Source: Sulfurovum sp. UBA5198 | GTDB lineage: Bacteria > Campylobacterota > Campylobacteria > Campylobacterales > Sulfurovaceae | Assembly (NCBI GenBank): GCA_002412865.1 | Contig: DHVW01000012.1 | Location: forward strand, 97,560 to 161,559 | Reading direction: 5' to 3' | Length of the DNA stretch: 64,000 bases | Shown: positions 53,424 through 62,200 of the stretch, in pieces | How positions within the stretch are numbered: position 1 is the stretch's first letter | How the letters are laid out: each line of letters begins with the position of its first letter | Notes under the pieces: model-generated | The model's database searches: none | What the model was told of the DNA's origin: nothing | Seen by the model: the letters and a program-made list of their open reading frames with translations, nothing else | Translations under genes and position numbers: made by a program

Positions 53424-54587
53424 ATGCAATTTAACGCACCATTACAACAAAATTCTACCAAAATAATGCTACTTGGAAGTGGCGAACTAGGCAAAGAAGT
53501 AGCCATAGAAGCTCAGAGATTAGGCGTAGAGGTTATAGCTGTTGATAAATATGAAAATGCTCCGGCTCATCAAGTAGCCAACAGAAGTTACGCAATTAAT
53601 ATGCAAGACAAAGAGGCACTTTTGGAGCTTATAGAAAAAGAGAAGCCGACTTATATATTACCAGAAGTTGAGGCTATAAGTATAGAAGCACTATTTGAAG
53701 CTGAAAAAAGAGGCTACCATGTGATACCAAATGCAGAAGCTGTAAACAAAACTATGAATAGAAAAAATATTCGTGTATTTGCTGCTGAGGAACTTGGGCT
53801 AAAAACAAGTGGTTATAAATTTGTATCCACACTTGATGAACTCAAAATTGCAGGAGCAGAGATAGGCTATCCATGTGTTATTAAGCCAGTTATGAGTAGC
53901 TCGGGTCATGGTCAAAGTATCGCTAGAACTCCTGAGGATATAGAAAACTCGTGGGAAATAGCAAAAGAAGCAAGGGGCGATGCTAGTGAGCTTATAGTAG
54001 AAGAGTTTGTGCCGTTTGATTATGAAATCACACTTCTTACAGTACGAAATGAGACTGGAACTGTTTTTTGTGAACCAATAGGTCATGTGCAAAAAGATGG
54101 TGATTATATACTCTCTTGGCAACCAATGCAAATGAGTAGTGAAGCACTCAAAAAAGCTCAGCATATAGCTAAAGCAGTTACTGATGGTTTGGGTGGCAGA
54201 GGGATTTTTGGTGTGGAATTTTTCGTAAAAGACGAAGAGGTGTATTTCTCTGAACTTAGCCCTCGTCCACACGATACAGGCATGGTTACGCTAATCACAC
54301 AATCTCAAAGCGAATTTGCACTACACATTAGAGCAGTGTTAGGCTTGCCGCTCGATTATACTTTTTATGGTAGTGGAGCTAGTGGAGCATATAAAGCTAA
54401 AAACGAAAGTCATAATCCAATCATCGAAGTACCAAATAGTGCATTTACAAAAAATAGTTTTGTGAGAGTTTTTGGTAAACCAGAATCACACATAGGTCGT
54501 CGCATGGCTGTTTCATTGGTACTTGATGAAGTGGAAAGTGCAAAAGCCAGAGCTTTGGAAATTGTGTCACAAATGAGTGATAGTTAA
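53424..54587 (+). CDS. purT: Formate-dependent phosphoribosylglycinamide formyltransferase
   Basis: ATP-grasp enzyme that uses formate and ATP to formylate GAR. Recognised by LLGSGELGKEVAIEAQRLG, the ATP-grasp core (CVIKPVMSSSGHGQS, EEFVPFDYEITLLT) and FSELSPRPHDTGMVTL. Length 387 residues. Single gene with its own promoter. It duplicates the PurN step by a different carbon donor. Confidence 0.95.
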   Translation: MQFNAPLQQNSTKIMLLGSGELGKEVAIEAQRLGVEVIAVDKYENAPAHQVANRSYAINMQDKEALLELIEKEKPTYILPEVEAISIEALFEAEKRGYHVIPNAEAVNKTMNRKNIRVFAAEELGLKTSGYKFVSTLDELKIAGAEIGYPCVIKPVMSSSGHGQSIARTPEDIENSWEIAKEARGDASELIVEEFVPFDYEITLLTVRNETGTVFCEPIGHVQKDGDYILSWQPMQMSSEALKKAQHIAKAVTDGLGGRGIFGVEFFVKDEEVYFSELSPRPHDTGMVTLITQSQSEFALHIRAVLGLPLDYTFYGSGASGAYKAKNESHNPIIEVPNSAFTKNSFVRVFGKPESHIGRRMAVSLVLDEVESAKARALEIVSQMSDS

Positions 54588-54607
54588 AATTTATCATAAC
54601 TATTTAT

Positions 54608-54631
54608 ACTTTTCTTTTTATAAAGAAAAGT
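54608..54631. repeat. Perfect 10-bp hairpin after purT
   Basis: ACTTTTCTTT (54608-54617) and AAAGAAAAGT (54622-54631) form a perfect stem with a four-base loop, 21 bases after the purT stop. No U-run follows on the plus strand, but the A/T-rich stem may act as a weak terminator. Confidence 0.6.
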
Positions 54632-54645
54632 ACCAAAAGAAAAGC

Positions 54646-54723
54646 ATCATTCTCTTGAATCGCACACTCTTTTGTTATGCACTACTGCACAAAAGAGTGG
54701 CTTTCAATGTGCATTCGAATGAT
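54646..54723. repeat. Nested inverted repeat between purT and the sdhA-like gene
   Basis: An inner stem CACTCTTTTG (54665-54674) / CAAAAGAGTG (54690-54699) is perfect over 10 bp with a 15-base loop, and outer ATCATTC (54646-54652) / GAATGAT (54717-54723) pairs around it. The structure lies within the upstream region of the sdhA-like gene. Confidence 0.7.
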
Positions 54724-54745
54724 ACTATTTTGAAAAGGAAAAATT

Positions 54746-56359
54746 TTGGAAACTGATATTTTAATAATTGGTAGTGGTGGTGCTGGGCTAAGTGCAGCAC
54801 TGACTGCTAAAGAGCTTGGGGCTAAAGCTATAGTTGCCTGTAAAACTATGCCAACAAATGCTCAAACTTGCATGGCACAAGGTGGCATTAACGCCTCAAA
54901 CACACAAAATGAAATTGAAGCACATATATCTGATACACTAAAAGCTTCAAATGGCTTGGGCAATAAAGAGATGATTTCAAAGATGTGTGCAAATTCAAGC
55001 AACGCAATAGAGTGGTTAAGCTCTCTTGGTGTTCCATTTTCACTAGATGAAAATAGCGAATTAGAAACGAGATTTATGGGTGGTGCGACTCTCAAACGCA
55101 CACATTATGCACAAGATTATAGTGGTCTTAAAATACTTCACACACTATATGATAGCTGCATCAAAGTTGGTATTGAATTTCAAAGTGAAAAGCTATTTTT
55201 AAATCTCATTGTAAATGACGGTGTTGCTTGTGGTGCTATTTTTATAGATATTGCCACAGGCTCAGTTGAGGAAATAAGAGCAAAAAGTGTTATACTTGCC
55301 ACTGGTGGATATGCTAGTGTGTATCATGGATTTACCACAAATGGTAGTGGAAGCACAGGAGATGCCATAGCTGCCGTGACTAGAGCTGGTGGCGTGGTTA
55401 GTGATTTGGAATTTGTACAGTTTCACCCAACTGCTCTGAAAAATTCAAGTATCCTCATAAGCGAAGCAGCTAGAGGTGAAGGTGGGTATCTAGTCAATAG
55501 TGACGGTGAGAGATTTGTAGATGAGCTAAAACCACGAGATGAAGTTGCTAGAGCTATTTTGGCAGAAATTGATGCAAAAAAAGATGTGTTTTTGGATATT
55601 AGACATATTCCAAATATCGCTAAGTTGCTCCCACAAGAGATAAAACTATGCGCAATTCACGAGGGCATCGACGCAACCAAAGAGTTAATCCCAATCAAAC
55701 CAGTTGCCCACTATACAATGGGTGGTGTCGAAGTGGACGAAAACCTAGAAGTATCAAAAATCAAAAACTGTTTTGCTGTGGGTGAATGTAGTAACGCTCA
55801 TGTACATGGAGCAAATCGCTTGGGCGGAAATTCGCTACTAGAGATAGTAGCATTTGGAAGATTGGCAGCCACAAGTGCTATGAATGTTATCCAAAATCAT
55901 AAACCAACAGTGCCAAACAATGAAAAGTTAAATCAGGATAGAATCTTTGTGAGAGAAATTTGGAACTTCACAAACCAAATTAACTTTTACGAAAAGCGAG
56001 AATTCTTGGGTAAAATTCTCTATCATAATGCTGGTATTATTCGTAATGATATTGGACTTAAAAGCGTTCTTGCTGTTGTGCGTCAAATGCAAAAAGAGTT
56101 TCCGTTTATGGGGCTTGGAGATAAGAGTTTGGAGTACAATATGAACCTTGTTGAGTTTATAGAGTTTGGTAATACACTTGAGGTAGTCGAGATGATGCTT
56201 GTGGGTGCATTACACCGTACAGAGAGCAGAGGAAGTCACTATAGGGAAGATTTCAAAGAACTTCGTGAAGACGAATTTAAAGCCCATAGTATTTTCTGGA
56301 AAGAAGATGGTGTACTGTGTGCTGACTTTAAAACTCCAAAAGGAGTAACCAATGAGTAA
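54746..56359 (+). CDS. sdhA: Succinate dehydrogenase/fumarate reductase flavoprotein-like subunit
   Basis: A 537-residue FAD protein of the SdhA/FrdA family that would interconvert succinate and fumarate. FAD motif GSGGAGLSAALTA at the N-terminus, QFHPTAL, SEAARGEGGYLVN and RDEVARAI, the substrate-site HYTMGG and ANRLGGNSLLE are visible. At the usual covalent-flavin site the sequence is AQTCMAQGG, without the histidine seen in classical enzymes. There is no twin-arginine or other signal, so it is cytoplasmic, unlike periplasmic MfrA of C. jejuni. Translation begins at a TTG (54746) with AAGGA upstream. It overlaps the iron-sulfur gene by eight bases. L-aspartate oxidase is the main alternative, disfavoured by the partner. 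Confidence 0.78.
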   Translation: METDILIIGSGGAGLSAALTAKELGAKAIVACKTMPTNAQTCMAQGGINASNTQNEIEAHISDTLKASNGLGNKEMISKMCANSSNAIEWLSSLGVPFSLDENSELETRFMGGATLKRTHYAQDYSGLKILHTLYDSCIKVGIEFQSEKLFLNLIVNDGVACGAIFIDIATGSVEEIRAKSVILATGGYASVYHGFTTNGSGSTGDAIAAVTRAGGVVSDLEFVQFHPTALKNSSILISEAARGEGGYLVNSDGERFVDELKPRDEVARAILAEIDAKKDVFLDIRHIPNIAKLLPQEIKLCAIHEGIDATKELIPIKPVAHYTMGGVEVDENLEVSKIKNCFAVGECSNAHVHGANRLGGNSLLEIVAFGRLAATSAMNVIQNHKPTVPNNEKLNQDRIFVREIWNFTNQINFYEKREFLGKILYHNAGIIRNDIGLKSVLAVVRQMQKEFPFMGLGDKSLEYNMNLVEFIEFGNTLEVVEMMLVGALHRTESRGSHYREDFKELREDEFKAHSIFWKEDGVLCADFKTPKGVTNE

Positions 56360-57050
56360 AATAAAAATAAAAAGATTTGATAGCAGACGAGAGCCAAATA
56401 CAATTGATATGGAATATCCACTGTTTGATGGGCTTACCCTACTCTCACTTTTGCATAAACTCAAAAACACTCTTGACCCAACTCTGAGTTTTGGTGGGGT
56501 TTGCAGAAGTGGAGTGTGTGGGAGTTGTAGCGTAATGGTAAATGGCAAAGCAACTTTAGCTTGTAGCTACAAAGCGAATAATGGTGACTACATAGAACCT
56601 CTAGCCTACCATACCGTAAAGCGAGATTTGATAGTGGACAAGAGTAAAACTAAACAGACCTTGGTAGATTCAAAAGCTTATTTACAAAGTAAACTTATAC
56701 CAGAAAATGCACCAAAAGTAGAAGTTCAAAGTAGCTGTATACTGTGTGATAGTTGCTACTCAGCTTGTCCTGTTATGGCTGTGAATAGTGATTTTTTAGG
56801 ACCATTTGCCCTAACCAGAGTATACAAATACACACTTCAAAGTGAACAAAATAATGAAAGCATAGACGCTGTGCAACAAAATGGTGTTTGGGATTGTACA
56901 CTTTGTGGAGAATGCACTGCCGTATGTCCACAAAATATTGACCCAAAAATGGATATTATGAATCTACGAAGCAAAAGCGTACAAAACGGCTATAGTGACC
57001 CCAACTTTGCTAATATGAGTTTTGGACTTGATTTTACACAAGGATTTTAA
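56352..57050 (+). CDS. sdhB: Succinate dehydrogenase/fumarate reductase iron-sulfur subunit, type-E-like
   Basis: A 232-residue electron-transfer subunit. The [2Fe-2S] ligands lie in CRSGVCGSC and a later cysteine (ATLAC); the next cluster motif is CILCDSCYSACP; the third is CTLCGECTAVCP. The third motif has four cysteines, so it should bind [4Fe-4S] rather than the [3Fe-4S] of classical SdhB/FrdB; this is the pattern of non-classical type-E enzymes. No cytochrome b, SdhE (CCG-domain) or SdhF anchor gene follows; the next gene is a transporter. The partner anchor may be encoded elsewhere. Confidence 0.8.
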   Translation: MSKIKIKRFDSRREPNTIDMEYPLFDGLTLLSLLHKLKNTLDPTLSFGGVCRSGVCGSCSVMVNGKATLACSYKANNGDYIEPLAYHTVKRDLIVDKSKTKQTLVDSKAYLQSKLIPENAPKVEVQSSCILCDSCYSACPVMAVNSDFLGPFALTRVYKYTLQSEQNNESIDAVQQNGVWDCTLCGECTAVCPQNIDPKMDIMNLRSKSVQNGYSDPNFANMSFGLDFTQGF

Positions 57051-58301
57051 ATGAACCAAAGCTTAGAAGTCCACCGTAAAAAAGCAAGAATCATATCAGC
57101 AGGTATTATAGGTAATGTTATAGAATATTATGATTTTGCAATTATAGGCTTTATGGCTGTGATTATGGGGCAACTATTTTTCCCATCAAATGACCCATTT
57201 TTATCACTACTTGGCTCTTTTGGAGCATTTGCTGCTGGTATGATAATGCGTCCTGTTGGTGCTATATTTTTTGGACATATCGGAGATAAAATCAGTCGCA
57301 AGTATGCCCTGCTTGCCTCCTTACTCATGATGGCATTGCCTACTTTTTTGATTGGTTTTTTGCCTACATATGCACAGATTGGGCTTTTGGCTCCTATTTT
57401 GCTCATACTTTTGCGAATGATACAGGGCTTTTCTGTGGGCGGGGAATATGCTAGCTCTATTGTCTATCTAGTGGAGAGTTCGCCTGAAGGCAATCAAAAT
57501 CTATACGGCTCTTTTGTCTCTTTGGGGGCTAAGCTTGGTATGGCTATTGGGGCTGGATTTTGCGGTTGGCTTATTGCTTATTATGGAGATAATGCGATGC
57601 TTGAATGGGCGTGGCGTATACCATTTTGGGCTAGTATTTTACTTGCACTTTTTGGTCTATATCTGAGACAACATCTAAGCGATGAATATAAAGCACCAAA
57701 AAGCAAAGAGATTCCAATAGTGCAAATTTTAAAATACCACAGAACGGCATTTTACAAATATCTCATATTAGCCTCTGCAATTTGGCTTTTTTACTATACT
57801 CTCTTTATTTACCTACCTATTTGGCTGCAAACATATGGTGGTCTAACGAAACATATAAGTTCTAGCCTAAATACATACTCTATAATACTAGGTGTTATAT
57901 TTATTCCTATTATGGCGATTATTGCTGACCGTATAGGCTCACACAAGCTAATGAGATATACAATGATAGCTATTGCTATTTTGATAATTCCTATATTTAT
58001 GCTATTAATTAGTGGGGATATTTATCTAGTAGTTTTTGCACTTTCGCTTATGACTATACTATTGTGTGCATTTCAAGCTCCTATATTTGCAGCTACTGTG
58101 AATGCAATTAGCCATCATGAATACAGAGCATCATTTACTGCTGTAATTCTAGGTAGTGCTGCAGGAATAGTAGGTGGCACAACCCCTGCACTTATGACAC
58201 TACTCACCAAAATCACAAATGAGCCATTAGCTCCAGCTATCCTCATAGCACTTTTTGCTATTATTGCATTTATAGTCACAAAAAATATAAGTCAAGAATA
58301 G
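57051..58301 (+). CDS. MHS-family (ProP/KgtP-like) major facilitator transporter
   Basis: A 416-residue protein with twelve predicted membrane segments. The metabolite:H+ symporter signature is present: GNVIEYYDFAIIGFMA in helix 1, FFGHIGDKISRKYAL in the loop 2-3, and RMIQGFSVGGEYASSIVYL. Family members carry dicarboxylates, alpha-ketoglutarate, proline or betaine with protons. It begins directly at the sdhB stop, so dicarboxylate uptake or exchange linked to the sdhAB pair is a reasonable but unproven idea. Confidence 0.82.
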   Translation: MNQSLEVHRKKARIISAGIIGNVIEYYDFAIIGFMAVIMGQLFFPSNDPFLSLLGSFGAFAAGMIMRPVGAIFFGHIGDKISRKYALLASLLMMALPTFLIGFLPTYAQIGLLAPILLILLRMIQGFSVGGEYASSIVYLVESSPEGNQNLYGSFVSLGAKLGMAIGAGFCGWLIAYYGDNAMLEWAWRIPFWASILLALFGLYLRQHLSDEYKAPKSKEIPIVQILKYHRTAFYKYLILASAIWLFYYTLFIYLPIWLQTYGGLTKHISSSLNTYSIILGVIFIPIMAIIADRIGSHKLMRYTMIAIAILIIPIFMLLISGDIYLVVFALSLMTILLCAFQAPIFAATVNAISHHEYRASFTAVILGSAAGIVGGTTPALMTLLTKITNEPLAPAILIALFAIIAFIVTKNISQE

Positions 58302-58302
58302 A

Positions 58303-59289
58303 CTATTTAATAATAGCCTCAAAGTAACCACATTCTCTAGTTGGGGCAGCAATCGTTCCAGTTGCTACACTCCCGTAGTTTATCGTTATATCATTACCAC
58401 TCACAGAGCCACTAGCTGTACCGCCACCAGCTGCACAATTACAAGCTCCAGTTGCTACTTTTGGAATGGTTGGAGCATTGAATATACTGCTAAGTGCATC
58501 AGTAGCAAAAACATTAGAAGCTGCTCCTATTCCAGTATTTGTTACTTGTACAGCGTAACGAATGGTTGCTCCAGGAATTCGCTTTGGATTTGTAGTTCCA
58601 TTAATTGGGTCGTTTAATACACAAGAATTTTTAGTTACGACAATAATCGGTAGTGGATAATAAACAACATCGACTGCTTCATTAAATGCTGCATCGTATG
58701 AATACTGATCATAATTAGTTCCACTCTCTTGTACTCCAACAGTAGCTCCAGGGTTATTAGTAGCAGCTCTGGTCCCATCTGCATCACTTGAGTCAAGATA
58801 ACGCATGATGATTTTGCCATCCTCGTATAGCACCGCTTGAAAAGTATATCTTTTTGCAGTATTATTATAATGTCGCATATTAGTCCATGTAACAACAAAA
58901 CGACGATCCACCCCAGCTGTTCCCATGGTGCCATAAGTAATAGTACCATTAGCTCCAGTGCCTCCAGTACGGATAAGATCGTCCCAATATGGATAGATAC
59001 TTTGAGCTACTGGTCCAGAAAGAGCAGTATTTGCATAAGCTGTATTGGCGGTTGTGAAATTTAACACTCCATTTGAACTAAGAATTACTTGCGTGTAAGT
59101 AGTATTATTAAAAGGAAACGAAAAGCCAAAGTTGACAGTAGTTGAGGCATCATCTCCAGCTGCCCAAGAGGTTACCGTAGACGGAACATCAAACGCAGTA
59201 TTAGCTTGTGTTGTACGAACTAAATATTGCAATGGAGCACTCCACGCCATGAGACTAAATATAAAAAATAAGATTATCTTTCTTACCAT
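58303..59289 (-). CDS. Secreted beta-sandwich protein with C-terminal DUF11-like domain
   Basis: A 328-residue secreted protein. A signal peptide (MVRKIILFFIFSLMAWSAP) is followed by a beta-rich domain at about 25-205 (FGFSFPFNN, ILSSNGVLNF, YPYWDDL, FVVTWTNMRHY, TFQAVLYEDGKIIMRYLDSS), a pattern seen in many secreted bacterial proteins. The C-terminal part (about 215-328) is DUF11-like (RYAVQVTNTGIGAASNVFATD) and ends in ECGYFEAIIK. Its ATG overlaps the stop of the large outer-membrane gene by seven bases, so the two are made together. The gene fragment at the right edge has a similar end. No specific function known. Confidence 0.72.
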   Translation of the reverse strand: MVRKIILFFIFSLMAWSAPLQYLVRTTQANTAFDVPSTVTSWAAGDDASTTVNFGFSFPFNNTTYTQVILSSNGVLNFTTANTAYANTALSGPVAQSIYPYWDDLIRTGGTGANGTITYGTMGTAGVDRRFVVTWTNMRHYNNTAKRYTFQAVLYEDGKIIMRYLDSSDADGTRAATNNPGATVGVQESGTNYDQYSYDAAFNEAVDVVYYPLPIIVVTKNSCVLNDPINGTTNPKRIPGATIRYAVQVTNTGIGAASNVFATDALSSIFNAPTIPKVATGACNCAAGGGTASGSVSGNDITINYGSVATGTIAAPTRECGYFEAIIK

Positions 59290-62200
59290 GTCAACGCCTT
59301 TGCTGTTTCAGCTAGAGTTTTTTGATCAAATCTCATGCGGAGTTTTGCATAAAAACCGTCATTACGATATGTTTGGAGATTAAAGTCACTATCCCTAAAT
59401 CCACTATAATTATATCCTATAGTAAGCCAAGCTGCATCAAAAACATTATATCCCACATATGCTCCTATTCCTATATCGCTGTTACTATTTGCAAACAACA
59501 TACTGGTTTGCACACCTATATCTATCTTTTTTGTAATATCATACCGTGCATCAACTCCCGCTAAATGCACCCATCCATCAAATTCAAATTCATCTATTTT
59601 GTCAAAAACATACTTCGTTCCATACTGCAAAGATAATTCAAAATCATCATATGGCGTATAATTGGCTTGTAGATTATTTATCAGTTTTTGTGTTTTATAC
59701 TCTCCTGCTTTATTATTCTCTTCATGTGCATACTCTAGCTTATCAAGCACAATCCACTTTGTATCTTGTGGTCTATATACTAATGCTAGTGATGAATTGA
59801 TATATTTTGTAGTGTTTATATCATCATATGTATGTCCATATAGAGTGCTAAAAGCTATTCCTACATCATCATTTGGCTGTGTGTAAATCCCTGTTGTTAT
59901 ATTTCTTTTATTTTCAATCGTGCCATCTCTGTATTCACCATTTAGCGTAGCTGTGAAATTATCTCCCTTGTATGCTCCACCAATACGATACGCATCGAAC
60001 TCATCATTTATCTTTGTAGCATTTCCGTCTAGTAAGAGACCTTTTTCGTACCCGCCATTTAGCCAAATTCTCTTTGTGAGCTGATAGCTTTGCAAAAATC
60101 CAGTTGTATTGTATAATCTGTTGGTATCATTTTCAAATTCACTTAGCGTACTATTTTCCACAACCATTCCACTCCATGGTCTCACCCTAGTACCAACTCG
60201 TCCTAGCTCAATCTTCTTCTTATCGCTATTAATCCACTCATAATTCCCAAACACATCCACAGAAGAATTAAGTGCATAATTAATCCCCAAAGTTGTCTTT
60301 GTAGGAAATAGTTCATTTTCATCAACTCCCAAAGCTCTATCATGAGATGCTGTTAGCCTTAATCTCTGCTCAAAAAGTGAGTAAGAACCACCAAATAGTA
60401 TCTGATTCACGGCTGTAGTATCTGTAGCATTTGCATATCTATATCCCGCATATGCACTCCATATTGTTTCATCTATTTGTGCTTTTATCTCTGCCGTGTC
60501 TTGGTCTTTACTTGTGGCTGTGTCGGTATCTCTATATACTATCCCTCTAAGAGATAGGCGATTTGCAAATGTTTTTGAGGCATCAAGACCTATCTTTCGA
60601 GTCCCTCCCAGTGTTTGTGATAGTTGACCTAGCCCATATGAGCTATCTTGTTCTCTATAATATCCTCTCAAATATAGCCCATTTGATAAATGTTCTATCT
60701 CAGCTAGCTTGGCACCTCCTGCCTGGGTCACGCCATCTTTGGTGGTTTTAGTTGTAGCTATTTCAGCCTTTAGAGTAGTGAATGGAGTGATGCGAATAGT
60801 GGTATCTAATCCAGCCATTTTATTATTAGTCGTTCCCATATCCTCAGATACTCCACTAGCTCCTATCTCTATATCTCCATCTTTTAATTTTACTGCACCT
60901 CTTCCACCATATGTGTAATGTTTGCTTCCATCTCCTTGTATCTCATAACTTGCCACTATATATCTAGGATTGAAGTTATCATCTACACTATATATAGGCT
61001 GTTTAAAGAAAATTCTACCCAAGCTATAATCAATATCATAATCCTTGTAGCGAACTAGCTCATCTCTTGATATGATAATCTCACTTCTATATCTATCTCT
61101 AACTTCTATGGTTATCTTTTCGCTATTGATAATAACTGGTGTTGATTTGAGGTAATAAAATCCGCTAGTCCCATCTCCTCTTATCTCGTCTCGCTTAAAT
61201 GCTTGATCAGTATATGCTACAAAAGCCTTGCCTTCAAAATTCTCACCATGATATTCGCTTTTGAGACCTGTAAATGTTCTACTGTATTGTGTCAGTTGTG
61301 TAGTTGTTAAATCAGTATTAAAATCTCCAAACAGAACATTAAACTTATCACTCTCTATTTTGATATATAATTTTTTACGGCTACTAGCCTCATATCCTTG
61401 GATAGTGTCATCATTATATATTGTATAGTAACTATTTGGGTCAATTTCACCAAAATATCTCATATTTTTTGTATCTTTACCACTATCATACGCCATACTT
61501 AATAGCCAATTTGCTTTTATAGTGCCTTTAGCGAAAAATGAAACTCTACCCTCTGTAATTGTCTCGTTTTTAGACTCATTTTCTTGATGTGATTTGATTG
61601 TATTGTATCCGACAGTCCCCTCCGTAAAGCCCACCATTATCCATTTACGTTGTCCAGGTTTTAGCCATGCCTTAATTACTTCTGTTTTTACCTCAAATGG
61701 GAAACTCATTAAAAGCTCTCCAGTTTGAGTTGTAGGTGCTATTTTTATATAAGCTACACCATCAGCTCCCACTGTATATCTACTGCTTGATTCAACTGTG
61801 GCTAATGGATTGTTTTTGAGCTGCTCCAAATCACTCATGGTACGATAGGGTGTATTTACACTAAATGAGCCGTTCATTCCAGCTCGCAGTGGTTTATTTG
61901 AGCTATCTAGAAGTTTTACGGCAATCACACAAGGATTTATACCATCAGCTAATGGATTTGAAAGTTTTGGCATATATATAGCTTTTATCGCTCTTGAAGC
62001 TACAAAAACATCTCTATTTAAAGTATCATAATGCTTATCACTAGCATCAAATAGTTTTATTTCTATACTATTGGCATCATTTAGTAAATCCACACCTTTA
62101 TATCTATCAATCACCATATTACTATTACTATCAGTGGTTTTACCATCAAAATTTAGCATACTAACTTTTATACCATTTAGCCACACCTCTGCTCTATGCA

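Noticed and set aside
54608..54631. Intrinsic terminator of purT
   Set aside because: The stem is perfect but A/T-only apart from two pairs and has no U-run, so I list it as a hairpin and not as a terminator.
54746..56359. L-aspartate oxidase (NadB)
   Set aside because: The fold is shared, but the immediate overlap with a three-cluster iron-sulfur subunit points to an SdhA/FrdA-type enzyme.
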